This document shows, in pieces, positions 36,983 to 44,594 of a stretch of DNA of 64,000 bases (position 1 is its first letter; the number at the start of each line of letters is the position of its first letter). Source of the stretch: Micromonospora pallida. Lineage in GTDB: Bacteria > Actinomycetota > Actinomycetes > Mycobacteriales > Micromonosporaceae. The stretch covers positions 4,837,001 through 4,901,000 of the forward strand of contig NZ_FMHW01000002.1 in the NCBI RefSeq assembly GCF_900090325.1. The letters run 5' to 3'. Below the pieces are notes generated by a model. That model worked only from the letters and a program-made list of their open reading frames with translations, ran no database searches and was not told where the DNA came from. A program made the position numbers and the translations under genes.

Positions 36983-37318
36983 TCACCGCCCCGCGTGGTT
37001 CTGGGCGCGGCTGGCCTGGCGGGTCTGCCACTGCCGCAGCGCCTCCTTGATTCGGTGGTTCTCCTCCCGCACCTGCTCCAGGGCGGCGTAGAGGCTGGTC
37101 AGGTCACCTGCGACCCGGTCGAGGAAGTCGCCTACCTCGGCCGGGTCGAACCCGCGCCGCCCGAACCGGGTGGTGCCGAACGAGCGTCCGCGCACCTGGT
37201 TGGGCCGCAGCGGCGCGCAGGACGCCGACCGGTACAGCCCGCCCCGCGCCGGCGGCTGCCGGGACGGTCGGTGATGACGACCGACGTTCTCCGATCGCCG
37301 CCGGAAGAAGATTCCCAT
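36983..37318 (-). CDS. Short DivIVA-like coiled-coil protein
   Basis: 111 residues from ATG 37318 (AAAGG eight bases upstream). A basic N-terminus of about 45 residues precedes a DivIVA-type start (FGRRGFDPAEVGDFLDRVAGDL, landmark GFDPAEVGDFLDRVAGD) and a coiled coil (LTSLYAALEQVREENHRIKEAL). DivIVA proteins sense curved membrane and recruit growth or division machinery; this one is far shorter than the cell-pole DivIVA and may be an accessory or mobile-element version. First gene of a two-gene operon. Confidence 0.75.
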   Translation of the reverse strand: MGIFFRRRSENVGRHHRPSRQPPARGGLYRSASCAPLRPNQVRGRSFGTTRFGRRGFDPAEVGDFLDRVAGDLTSLYAALEQVREENHRIKEALRQWQTRQASRAQNHAGR

Positions 37319-37546
37319 CAGGGACACCTTTCGCTCTCGTACGCCGTCAGGGCGGTCCCGTCCGCCGGCTCCAGGCGGACGGAACCCCTCCCCAGACCTG
37401 CCACCGCAGCCACGACCAGCAAGTACGGCAGCAGGGCCACTTCACCCCCCTGTCGCTCAGCCGATTGTCGGGGGTGGCCGCCCGGAGACCATGGCCGCTG
37501 GGAGTGAGCGCCCAGACGAGCGGCCACCGCAACCAGACAACACCCC

Positions 37547-37610
37547 GTTTACCTACTTGTCAATAGTCAAGTAGCGAACGTAAACCACCTGTCATGTCTA
37601 CGTTCAGGCT
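37547..37610 (+). promoter_or_regulatory. Nested palindromic operator and leaderless promoter of AlpA-like gene
   Basis: GTTTAC (37547-37552) pairs with GTAAAC (37580-37585), and nested inside CTACTTG pairs with CAAGTAG around an AT-rich 8-base spacer. TACGTT (37599-37604) is six bases before the GTG at 37611. The region is AT-rich against its surroundings. Likely autoregulatory operator. Confidence 0.6.
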
Positions 37611-37820
37611 GTGAAGCGACCGCGTCTATACGGGCCTGGCGAACTCGCCATCCTGTTCAACGTGTCGCGGCAGCGAGTCCTACAGATCACCCGCCGCCCT
37701 GGCTTCCCTCAACCGCTCGCCCGACTGATCGGTACGACCGTCTGGGATGCCGACGAGGTAGACGAGTGGGCTCGCCACAACCGGCCACCCCGCCCGGCCG
37801 ATGGCGACGAGCAGGGCTGA
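37611..37820 (+). CDS. AlpA/MerR-type helix-turn-helix protein (excisionase-like)
   Basis: 69 residues. Single DNA-binding domain: LYGPGELAILFNVSRQRVLQITRR (landmark ELAILFNVSRQRVLQI) is the helix-turn-helix; the following FPQPLARLIGTTVWDADEVDEWA is the wing with the Trp-x-x-x-x-Val-x-x-Trp ending seen in AlpA and excisionase proteins. Such proteins regulate prophage and integrative-element genes. No integrase is present beside it. Begins with GTG directly after a -10 box. Confidence 0.75.
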   Translation: MKRPRLYGPGELAILFNVSRQRVLQITRRPGFPQPLARLIGTTVWDADEVDEWARHNRPPRPADGDEQG

Positions 37821-38038
37821 CGAGGTATCCCGCAGGCCCACGGAGACACCGAGAGGTCCCGGAGGCTGTTGTCATACCCCCGGATCTCAGCCGGCACCCA
37901 GGAAACCGGACTGCCACGCCTGTTTGTCCGGGCGTCGAGCCCTCACCCCGGGCATAGGCCAAGGCCCGGCGGGGCTCGCTCCCCCGCTGGGCCTCGTAGA
38001 CCACCCAGGTTGTCCGGCCAAAGATCCGGGCGGTCGGT
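37821..38038. other. Intergenic, probably decayed phage sequence
   Basis: No frame with convincing coding character. It joins the AlpA-like gene to the 3' end of the capsid pseudogene and may be decayed prophage sequence. Confidence 0.4.
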
Positions 38039-38521
38039 CTACGTCACGTTCAGCAGCCGGAACGCGCTGGGGACCACCACATCCGACCCGGTGCGGAATT
38101 AGAGCACCAGCCCCCGCCGACCGGTCGGCCGCGCGTTGGCACCCATCAGGTTGGGGATCAGCTCGATCGTCGTGCCGATCCGGTCCACGATCACGAAGTT
38201 GAAGAAGTCGCCGTAGGCCAGGACGTAGTTGTCCTGGGTCGCGTTGACCACCCCATCCATGTTGTACGCGGCCCGGCTCTGCGCGACCTTGGCGAGCCGC
38301 CGCTCCGAGACAAACTTGTCCAGCCCCTCCACGTTCTCCATGAAGGCGTCGTACTTGCGCTGCTCGCTCGCGTTCAGCTCCCGCAGCCCCGCCGCCCGGT
38401 TGATCTTGCTGGCCTCGTTCAGGTGCAGTCTCGACGCCGCGTCGGCTGCCTCCTGGATCGCGTCCAGGCTGTCGCCGAACTTCTCGGTCAGATCGGCAAG
38501 CGTGGGGATCTTGGTAGTCAT
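38039..38521 (-). pseudogene. Internally deleted HK97-type phage major capsid protein
   Basis: The frame from ATG 38521 begins with a coiled-coil delta-domain-like stretch (ADLTEKFGDSLDAIQEA; EGLDKFVSERRLAK). It then jumps directly to the C-terminal end of an HK97 capsid (YVLAYGDFFNFVIVDRIG, IELIPNLMGANARPTGRRG). The central capsid fold, about 250 residues, is missing. A TAA at 38099 interrupts the tail, and the expected ending continues in frame beyond it (FRTGSDVVVPSAFRLLNVT) to a TAG at 38039. Deletion plus nonsense mutation make it a pseudogene and mark a degraded prophage. Confidence 0.82.
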
Positions 38522-38597
38522 TGGGTTTGCCGTCCAAGGCACGTCTATCAGGTTTGGCCGGTGACCCGATGCCCGCGCTCTGGCTGCTCGGAGAGCT

Positions 38598-39068
38598 TCA
38601 CCAGACCGGGCCGATCGGACAGGACGATGGACTGGCGGGCCCAGAGAGGTTCCCGCCAGCACGGACGTCCGCACCAAGATCATTTTGTCGGGCAAAGGCG
38701 CCACTTAAACCTGAAAGGGACGCCAGATGGCGCCACCAGGCAAGCGGAGGCTCGCAGTCCTCGTCCCCTTCCCTGCCTGTCAGCCACCGAGGACAACGGC
38801 TTCGCCCCCGCGATTGGTTGCACGCCTTGCCGCACGTTGGGCAACGGTTATCCCGGAGAACCGATCCGCCCCGGTTGCGATAGAGAGCCCCGTGAGCTGG
38901 CCGCATCGCATCGGCGTTCGACACCTGGTTCGGCAGGTCCCGGATCGGGACGAGGTGGTAAGCCTCCCTTGCTCCGGCATGGCCGCAGAGATGGCAGGCG
39001 TCGCCGCACCTCTCGAACATCAGCCCTCGGGCTACGCGGTACCGCCGATGCAAACTCGGCCGCTTCAC
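38598..39068 (-). CDS. Phage-type HNH endonuclease, probably inactive
   Basis: About 156 residues from GTG 39068 (GGAGG six bases upstream). Core: FERCGDACHLCGHAG, then AYHLVPI where active HNH proteins have ADH, MRPAHG, and CPTCGKACNQSRG. The zinc-binding CxxC pairs are kept, but the Asp before the catalytic His is Tyr, and the MRPAHG-CPTCG interval looks extended. HNH nucleases of this form lie next to terminase and capsid genes in actinophages, matching the capsid remnant downstream. Could be a decayed gene; no other phage morphogenesis gene survives. Confidence 0.6.
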   Translation of the reverse strand: MKRPSLHRRYRVARGLMFERCGDACHLCGHAGAREAYHLVPIRDLPNQVSNADAMRPAHGALYRNRGGSVLRDNRCPTCGKACNQSRGRSRCPRWLTGREGDEDCEPPLAWWRHLASLSGLSGAFARQNDLGADVRAGGNLSGPASPSSCPIGPVW

Positions 39069-39402
39069 CTTCACCCTCCACCCCCGACTCGGCCGAGCAC
39101 CTTCCTCGATCCCAGCAGCCAGGGCACGACGCCCAAACCGCGATGTCCACCCCTGGACCGAGGAGAGAGAGCAGACGGAGAGTGGCGGGGTCTCCGTGAC
39201 GGGTGCTCGTCCAAATAAGCGGCATGCTCTGCTACGCGATGGCGCCACCGATGGCTCTCGCTTGCCTGTCGTCGAACTGGCGGGGGCGGCTGGGTACGTA
39301 CGCACCCCTAGCCGGCGAAGGGAGCGACAGAGCTTACATCGAACATCACGGATGTCTTCCTCGTCGAACGGTTGGAGTTCCGCGCGGATATCGCCCGAAC
39401 CC

Positions 39403-39441
39403 TTGACGCGAGCAGCGCGGTCTGAGATCTTGCGAAGCAAG
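39403..39441 (+). promoter_or_regulatory. Conserved promoter/palindrome of membrane-protein cassette 1
   Basis: TTGACG (39403-39408), an 18-base spacer, ATCTTG, overlapping the perfect short palindrome CTTGC-GAA-GCAAG (39429-39441). The same arrangement recurs upstream of the second copy at 40032-40071, while the spacer sequence differs, which points to selection on the boxes. Confidence 0.6.
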
Positions 39442-39509
39442 GCGGAGCCCAAGGGAGGGCATGGCTGATCCATTTAAGGGTCACTGTGTCTACGTGGAGG
39501 TTTCGCTCG

Positions 39510-39713
39510 ATGGGCAACAACGTCGCCAGCCGGTTGCTACTGCTGGTCATCGCGATCTTGGCCGCCAGCCTGGTTGGCACCATCGCCGGCTGGGTTACGT
39601 CGGTGATCGAGCAAAGTTTCGGCAAGGCCCTGCTCGTCGGAGGTGGCGCGTTCGGCGCGACCTTGGCCCTCTTCATCGCGACCTTCAATTTCGTGACGCG
39701 AGGCGACGCCTGA
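39510..39713 (+). CDS. 67-residue two-helix membrane protein, copy 1
   Basis: ATG 39510 follows GTGGAGG. Two predicted transmembrane helices (about 9-28, LLLLVIAILAASLVGTIAGW, and 42-60, LVGGGAFGATLALFIATF) are joined by a short loop with a conserved ...SFGKAL motif; the C-terminus is VTRGDA. Copy 3 has exactly the same length and motifs. No known family comes to mind; size and topology recall phage holins or small toxic membrane peptides, but that is inference. Surrounding sequence is prophage debris. Confidence 0.7.
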   Translation: MGNNVASRLLLLVIAILAASLVGTIAGWVTSVIEQSFGKALLVGGGAFGATLALFIATFNFVTRGDA

Positions 39714-40031
39714 GTCTCGAACCCCGGGCGGCCAGCGAGGACGCGATGCCGCCCGGGGGCCGGAGGCGCAGCAGGCTTCCGAAGACATCCCCGCCGTACG
39801 TCTCGCGTGCCCGCCGTGGACCTCGCGTGGGCTCCCGGGCATCGACACACCCCGTCCCTCCTCGTGGCCCGGGGGGGCCAGTCCTCGCCCACGGGCGAGG
39901 CGACTACTTACCGGTAATTTCCGGCAACCGATTAGCTACCCCACTCTGTGTATGCCCTGCTAAATGACCCTCAGAGACTCCATATCCGAGCAATCCTCAC
40001 GTTCCTAAACCGTCCGTTAGGTACGAGCGAC

Positions 40032-40071
40032 TTGACAAGGGCGCTCACGCCCCGGCATCTTGCGGAGCAAG
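40032..40071 (+). promoter_or_regulatory. Conserved promoter/palindrome of membrane-protein cassette 2
   Basis: TTGACA (40032-40037), a 19-base spacer, ATCTTG overlapping CTTGC-GGA-GCAAG (40059-40071), then GGCGG and, further down, a shared CACTGTG, as in cassette 1. Shows that the leader was duplicated along with the gene. Confidence 0.6.
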
Positions 40072-40129
40072 GCGGGCCCTCACCCACAGATCCACAAGGG
40101 ATCACTGTGCACAAGGAAGGGTTCCCGCG

Positions 40130-40326
40130 ATGGCAAGTGACTTCGCCGTCCGCCTGCTGTCCCTGGCCGTCACCGGTCTGGCAGCCACACTGGTCGGCAC
40201 CAACGCCGCTTGGATTTCCTGGGCCACCGAGCCGAGCATCGGTCGGGCCCTGGCTGCGCGGCGTTCGCCGGCTCCGCCCCGCTAGTCTTCGGGGCGCTCA
40301 ACTACCTGATGAGGCGTGAGGCGTGA
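40130..40326 (+). pseudogene. Two-helix membrane protein, copy 2, frameshifted
   Basis: ATG 40130 follows AAGGAAGG. Residues 1-41 match copies 1 and 3 (RLLSLAVTGLAATLVGT; WISWATEPSIGRAL). The frame then runs into AARRSPAPPR and a stop at about 40285. In the next frame the missing second helix continues (AFAGSAPLVFGALNYLMRREA) to a TGA at 40326. Against copy 1 the segment between the conserved L and AF is 8 instead of 15 bases, so a 7-base deletion explains the break. Confidence 0.75.
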
Positions 40327-40550
40327 CGGCTCCAGTGTGGCCCGCCCCCGCCGACATAGCCGGGCCGCGCCCACCTTTCGGCAAGGATTTGCGGATGTCA
40401 ACCCATTCGACCGAGCAAAACTCGTGTCGCGCATCACAGTCGCTTGCGGCGCGTCCGAGGTCCGGCCACATTAGATGAACAGCTCGGATTCTCACCCATC
40501 CCGAGAGCGCTCCTCCATCAGGAGGAGTCTGCCTATCGAGAGGGTGCAGC

Positions 40551-40754
40551 ATGGAAAATGGGGCCATGGTTCGGACGCTCTGCCTGGCCATCGCCGTCCT
40601 GTTCGGCAGCCAGGTCGGGACGGTCGCGAGCTGGATCTCTTGGGTCATCGATCCGAGCATCGGCAAGGCCATCTTGTCTGGCGGGGTCGCGTTCAGTGGC
40701 GGCTTCGCCCTCGTCCTTACCGCCATTCGGTTCATCACCGGCCGGGACGCCTGA
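40551..40754 (+). CDS. 67-residue two-helix membrane protein, copy 3
   Basis: ATG 40551 follows GAGAGGG. Same length as copy 1 and aligned without gaps: hydrophobic helix (LCLAIAVLFGSQVGTVASW), loop IDPSIGKAI, second helix (GGVAFSGGFALVLTAIRF) and ending ITGRDA. The leader differs from copies 1 and 2, keeping only a degenerate CTTGCGGCGC. Function unknown; intact, so this and copy 1 may still be expressed. Confidence 0.7.
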   Translation: MENGAMVRTLCLAIAVLFGSQVGTVASWISWVIDPSIGKAILSGGVAFSGGFALVLTAIRFITGRDA

Positions 40755-40878
40755 CGCCCCGGTTTCCGGGCGACCACCTCACAGGAGTAACGAGGCTGCC
40801 CCTCGGGCCAGGGCGAAGAGACAGCCAGCGCGGGATACCTCCGGATTCTGTTGGTCTTGTTAGTTGTTGGCGGCAGAT

Positions 40879-41047
40879 GATGTTGTCGGGGCACACCCTC
40901 CGGGTGTGTGCCCCCAACAACCAACATCCGTCTTTGTCGCGGCTGCTGATGTTGTCAGATGTTGTCGCGATGTTGTCGGCAACATCGGCATGCCCTCTGA
41001 CCGGCCATGTCGTCTCGCCTGGTCGCCGGTGTTGTCGCCATGTTGTC
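40879..41047. repeat. Iteron-like array of GATGTTGTC repeats
   Basis: GATGTTGTC at 40879, 40948, 40958 and 40969, and near-copies (GGTGTTGTC, CATGTTGTC) at 41028 and 41039, all on the plus strand. Neighbouring copies are 10-11 bases apart, one helical turn. Inverted CAACAACCAACATC and ACAACAACATGG elements flank the array, and a GGGGCACAC/GTGTGCCCC hairpin lies at about 40888-40914. Composition is less GC-rich than genes nearby. Candidate replication/partition iterons or operator array of a mobile element. Confidence 0.7.
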
Positions 41048-41163
41048 AGACTCCAGCCTTGACCTCGGGCTACGTAAGGGCGGCAGAGGCTGTCGGTCAT
41101 TACAACAACATGGAGGGCACCCCCAGCAGGAGATGCCCTCACATGTCGTGCCTGGCCGCCTAC

Positions 41164-41394
41164 TCAGGCGGGCGGGGGCACCTCCGGCAGGGTTGGCGAC
41201 TCGCCCCGCTTGATCCGCTCGCTCTTGACCGACAAAGTCGCTCGGATTTTGGCGTCGGAGACGGTGAAGTCGGGCGACCCGTTCTCACCACACAGATGGG
41301 CGATCAGCTCGTCCTTGCGGGCCAGAACCCTCCGGTTACCCGCGTCGGCCCCGATGTTGTCGACAGCCCATTTGATGAAGCGGCGAGAGCGCAT
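41164..41394 (-). CDS. Small hypothetical protein
   Basis: 76 residues (MRSRRFIKWAVDNIGADAGN through SERIKRGESPTLPEVPPP, landmarks only). Charged, probably helical, ends in Pro-rich tail. No ribosome binding site is obvious, and an extra copy of the GATGTTGTC motif lies inside it (41353). The upstream minus-strand sequence (RRYRYVGPADIAAVALRG in another frame, to a stop) looks like a broken gene, so this may be the remaining part of a decayed mobile-element gene. Confidence 0.35.
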   Translation of the reverse strand: MRSRRFIKWAVDNIGADAGNRRVLARKDELIAHLCGENGSPDFTVSDAKIRATLSVKSERIKRGESPTLPEVPPPA

Positions 41395-41548
41395 CTGGAT
41401 GCGGTCGAGTACACCGCCTACTTGGAAGCGACCGTCGACCGGATCAGCCGCCCCCTGTCACCCCGCAGGGCGACCGCCGCGATGTCCGCCGGCCCCACAT
41501 AGCGGTAACGCCGCCGATACCCCACCACGACCTGACCGTATCGACTGG

Positions 41549-41606
41549 CGTTTTGGCGATAACGCGGTGTCCACCCAGCCGGACACCGCGTTATCGCCCA
41601 AAACGG
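41549..41606. repeat. Palindromic repeat family 2, copy B
   Basis: CGTTTTGGCGATAACGCGGT and onward (41549-41572) pairs with 41581-41606, perfect except for one unpaired base, with 8-base loop ACCCAGCC. Ends at the acetoacetyl-CoA synthetase stop codon; likely terminator. Confidence 0.85.
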
Positions 41607-41607
41607 C

Positions 41608-43638
41608 TCAGCCGACGGTGGCGCGGCGTTCGGCGAAGGCTGCGAACGCGGTCAGCGACTCCGGGTTGGCCAGCGCCCCCTTGGCAGCGGCCGAGTCCAC
41701 CGGCGTACCGGTGAGGATCTTCTTCACCGGTACCTCCAGCTTCTTGGCCGAGAGGGTACGCGGCACCGCCCGCACCTGGTGGATCTCGTCGGGCACGTGC
41801 CGGGGCGAGAGCGTGGTACGCAGTTCCCGGGCGATCCTCTTCCGCAGTTCGTCGTCCAACTCCAGCCCCTCGGCGAGCACCACGAAGAGCAGCAGTTCGC
41901 CCGCGCCACCCTCGGCGTCCTCCAGGTGCACCACCACCGAGTCGACGACCTCGTCCAGCCCCTCGACCACGGAGTAGAACTCGGCGGTGCCGAGCCGGAC
42001 GCCGCCCCGGTTGAGGGTGGCGTCCGAGCGGCCGGTGATCACGCAGCCGCCCCGGGAGTTGACGGTGATCCAGTCGCCGTGCCGCCACACGCCCGGGTAG
42101 AAGTCGAAGTACGCCTCCCGGTAGCGCTTGCCGTCCGGGTCGTTCCAGAACCCGACCGGCATGCTCGGCATCGGGGCGGTGATGACCAGTTCACCCAGCT
42201 CGCCGACGACCGGGGTGCCGTCGGCCGAGCGCGCCTCGACCTTCGTGCCCAGCGCCCGGCAGGCAATCTCCCCGGCGTACACCGGTAGCAGCGGCACGCC
42301 GCCGACGAAGCCGGTACAGACGTCCGTGCCGCCGGAGAGCGACTGGAGCTGGAGGCGGTCACCGACGGCCTCGTACACCCAGGTGAAGCCCTCGGGCGGC
42401 AGCGGCGCGCCGGTGGAGCCGAGGCCGCGCAGCGCGGAGAGGTCGGCGATCTCCTTCGGCACCAGGCCGGCCTTACGGCAGGCCAGCAGGAACGGCGGGG
42501 AGGTGCCGAGGTAGGTCATCCCGGTCTCCTCGGCCAGCCGCCACACCGTGCCGAGGTCGGGGTGGCCGGGGTTGCCGTCGAAGAGCACGATCGCCGCGCC
42601 GACCGCCGGCCCGGAGACGAGGAAGTTCCACATCATCCAGCCGGTGGTGGTGAACCAGAAGAACCGGTCCCCCGCACCGAGGTCGTGGTGCAGGGTGAGC
42701 ATCTTCAGGTGTTCCAGCAGGATGCCGCCGTGGCCGTGCACGATCGGCTTGGGCAGGCCGGTGGTGCCGGAGGAGTAGAGCACGTAGAGCGGGTGGTCGA
42801 AGGGCACCGGAGTGAAGGTCAGCGGCTCGTCGGTCTCCGCGGCCAGGTCGGCCCAGCCAATCACCCCGTCTTGCGCGGCCTTCATTCGGTCCGGAGCGCC
42901 GCCCAGCGGGGCGGAGGCCGAATCATGGCCGTCAGGGTTGGCCGGATCGAGGTACGGAATCGCGACGGTGTGCCGCAGCGACGGCAGGGCGGCCCGGATG
43001 GCGGCCACCTCGGCCCGCCGGTCGACGGGCTTGTCGCCGTACCGGTAGCCGTCCACGGCGACCAGCACCGTCGGCTCGATCTGCTGCCAGCGGTCGGTGA
43101 CGCTGCGGGTGCCGAACTCGGGGGCGCAGGAGGAGAAGACCGCGCCGAGGCTGGTGGTGGCGAGCATCAGCACGAACGTCTCGGGGATGTTCGGGGCGTA
43201 CGCGGCCACCCGGTCGCCGCTGCCGACGCCGAGCCGGCGCAGCCCGGCGGCCACCCGGCGGACCTGCTCGCGCAGGTCGGCGGCGGTCAGCGTCTCCGGT
43301 GCGCGGGTCTGCCCGTGCGCGATCACCACCGGGTCGTCGTCGGCCAGGTCGGGCATCCGCAGCACGTGCTCGGCGTAGTTCAGGGTGGCGCCGGGGAACC
43401 AGCGCGCGCCGGGCATGGTGGCCTCCGCCAGCACCTCGCTGGCCGGGGTGTGCGCGATGACCTGGAAGTAGTCCCAGATCGATCCCCAGAACGCGGACAG
43501 GTCGGTGACCGACCAGCGCCACAGCGCGTCGTAGTCGGCGAACTCCAGCCCCCGCTCGGCCTTCAGCCAGCGCAGGAAGTCGCCGATTCGCGACCGCTCA
43601 AGCACGTCCGCCGGCGGCGTCCAGAGCACCTCAGGCAA
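41608..43638 (-). CDS. Acetoacetyl-CoA synthetase (acetoacetate-CoA ligase)
   Basis: 676 residues, the usual length. N-terminal ACAS-type [10 protein letters not shown] (about 50) and [17 protein letters not shown] (about 76-92), AMP-binding P-loop [20 protein letters not shown] (about 280), adenine-site WNFLVSG and SGGTDVC, hinge [15 protein letters not shown], and the catalytic C-terminal lysine region [14 protein letters not shown]. Activates acetoacetate to acetoacetyl-CoA with ATP in the cytosol. The start is TTG 43638 with AGGGA upstream; no ATG is available in frame nearby. Alone in its operon; likely source of acetoacetyl-CoA from ketone bodies or for polyester/isoprenoid supply. Confidence 0.93.
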   Translation of the reverse strand: MPEVLWTPPADVLERSRIGDFLRWLKAERGLEFADYDALWRWSVTDLSAFWGSIWDYFQVIAHTPASEVLAEATMPGARWFPGATLNYAEHVLRMPDLADDDPVVIAHGQTRAPETLTAADLREQVRRVAAGLRRLGVGSGDRVAAYAPNIPETFVLMLATTSLGAVFSSCAPEFGTRSVTDRWQQIEPTVLVAVDGYRYGDKPVDRRAEVAAIRAALPSLRHTVAIPYLDPANPDGHDSASAPLGGAPDRMKAAQDGVIGWADLAAETDEPLTFTPVPFDHPLYVLYSSGTTGLPKPIVHGHGGILLEHLKMLTLHHDLGAGDRFFWFTTTGWMMWNFLVSGPAVGAAIVLFDGNPGHPDLGTVWRLAEETGMTYLGTSPPFLLACRKAGLVPKEIADLSALRGLGSTGAPLPPEGFTWVYEAVGDRLQLQSLSGGTDVCTGFVGGVPLLPVYAGEIACRALGTKVEARSADGTPVVGELGELVITAPMPSMPVGFWNDPDGKRYREAYFDFYPGVWRHGDWITVNSRGGCVITGRSDATLNRGGVRLGTAEFYSVVEGLDEVVDSVVVHLEDAEGGAGELLLFVVLAEGLELDDELRKRIARELRTTLSPRHVPDEIHQVRAVPRTLSAKKLEVPVKKILTGTPVDSAAAKGALANPESLTAFAAFAERRATVG

Positions 43639-43765
43639 CGTTCCATCCCTCCCCGCGGCCCGTCACGACACTGTGCATGGGCCGTGACGCCATCTTGCCC
43701 TACCTCGACAGGCCATTCTCCGTGCCGAACTTCGGAACGGGTGTGTGGTCGTTCCACACAAAGTG

Positions 43766-43946
43766 TGGGCAGGGACCCCTGTTACCGCTACCTGAGCGCG
43801 TAAAGCGTCCCAACGGACATTTCCCGCAGGCAACGGCCGAGCGGCCCGCGCGGCGAGCACGGTCGATCGGCCAAGCGGTCAAGCGGTCAGGCGGCGCGGT
43901 GGGCCGAAGGTGGGCTGAAGGGCGCGGTCAGGCGGCGCGGTGGGCC
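43766..43946. repeat. Family 1 repeat remnant (copy D) and 23-base direct repeat
   Basis: GGGACCCCTGTTACCGCTACC (21 bases; core GGGACCCCTGTTACC at about 43770) is a half-copy of the family 1 palindrome. Nearer the thioesterase, 23-base identical copies lie at 43883-43905 and 43924-43946; the latter covers the thioesterase stop codon, so its 3' end has been duplicated. Confidence 0.65.
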
Positions 43947-44449
43947 TGGATGGCGCGGCGGCGGGCCAGCCGGTGTGCCCGGCGGATCTCGGCCTCCCGG
44001 AACCGGCGCTCGTCCTCCGGGGTCTCCGGCAGCACCGGTCGGACCGGACGCGGTGCGCCGCCCACGTCGACCGCGACGAAGACCAGGTACGCGGTGGCGA
44101 CCGGCACCGGCTCGTCCTCGGCCGAGTCCCACCGTTCGGCGACCACCCGGACGCCGACCTCCATCGAGCTGTGTCCGGACCAGTTGACCTGGGCGTGGGC
44201 GTGGGCGTGCACCAGGTCACCCACCCGGACCGGTTCGGAGAAGACGATCTCGTCGATCGCGGCGGTGACCGCCGTGCCGCCGCTGTGCCGGGCCGCCGCC
44301 GCCCCGGCCACGTCGTCGACGAACTTCATCAGCACCCCACCGTGCACGGTCCCGTACAGATTGACGTCGACCGCCGTCATGATCCGACTCAGGGTGACCC
44401 GGGAGTAGGAGGTCGGCTTGCCCGGGGGTGTGGTGGGGTGCTCGGTCAT
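43928..44449 (-). CDS. Hot-dog fold acyl-CoA thioesterase
   Basis: 173 residues. Landmarks of the BFIT/BACH-type thioesterases: SRVTLSRIMTAVDVNLYGTVHGGVLMKFVDDVAG (active-site loop NLYGTVHGG, about 30-38), ARHSGGTAVTAAIDEIVFSEPV, VHAHAHAQVNW. Hydrolyses acyl-CoA thioesters in the cytosol. ATG 44449 has AAAGGA nine to ten bases upstream. C-terminal 30 residues are Arg/Ala-rich. The IS200/IS605 TnpB element lies directly upstream, so its promoter region may be disturbed. Confidence 0.9.
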   Translation of the reverse strand: MTEHPTTPPGKPTSYSRVTLSRIMTAVDVNLYGTVHGGVLMKFVDDVAGAAAARHSGGTAVTAAIDEIVFSEPVRVGDLVHAHAHAQVNWSGHSSMEVGVRVVAERWDSAEDEPVPVATAYLVFVAVDVGGAPRPVRPVLPETPEDERRFREAEIRRAHRLARRRAIQAHRAA

Positions 44450-44594
44450 CAACAGATTCCTTTCGTGGATACTCCGGCCTTCAGATGGGGGAGGAAACGG
44501 AACCTGCGGAGCAGGACGGGGACAGCCGGCCCGCCGCCCGGGCAGGTCGGTCTGCCCGCGTGTCACCGCAGACGTCACCGCTCGGCTCGCTAGC

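Noticed and set aside
37575..37604. LexA/SOS box near GCGAACGTAAAC
   Set aside because: Only the CGAAC half is present; the GTTCG half at the right spacing is missing.
37687..38004. 105-residue minus-strand frame between the AlpA-like gene and capsid pseudogene
   Set aside because: No start signal, and it overlaps the AlpA-like gene antisense; probably decayed phage sequence.
40861..41060. Possible CRISPR array at the GATGTTGTC repeats
   Set aside because: The repeat is 9 bases with 1-2 base or irregular gaps and no spacers; better described as iterons.
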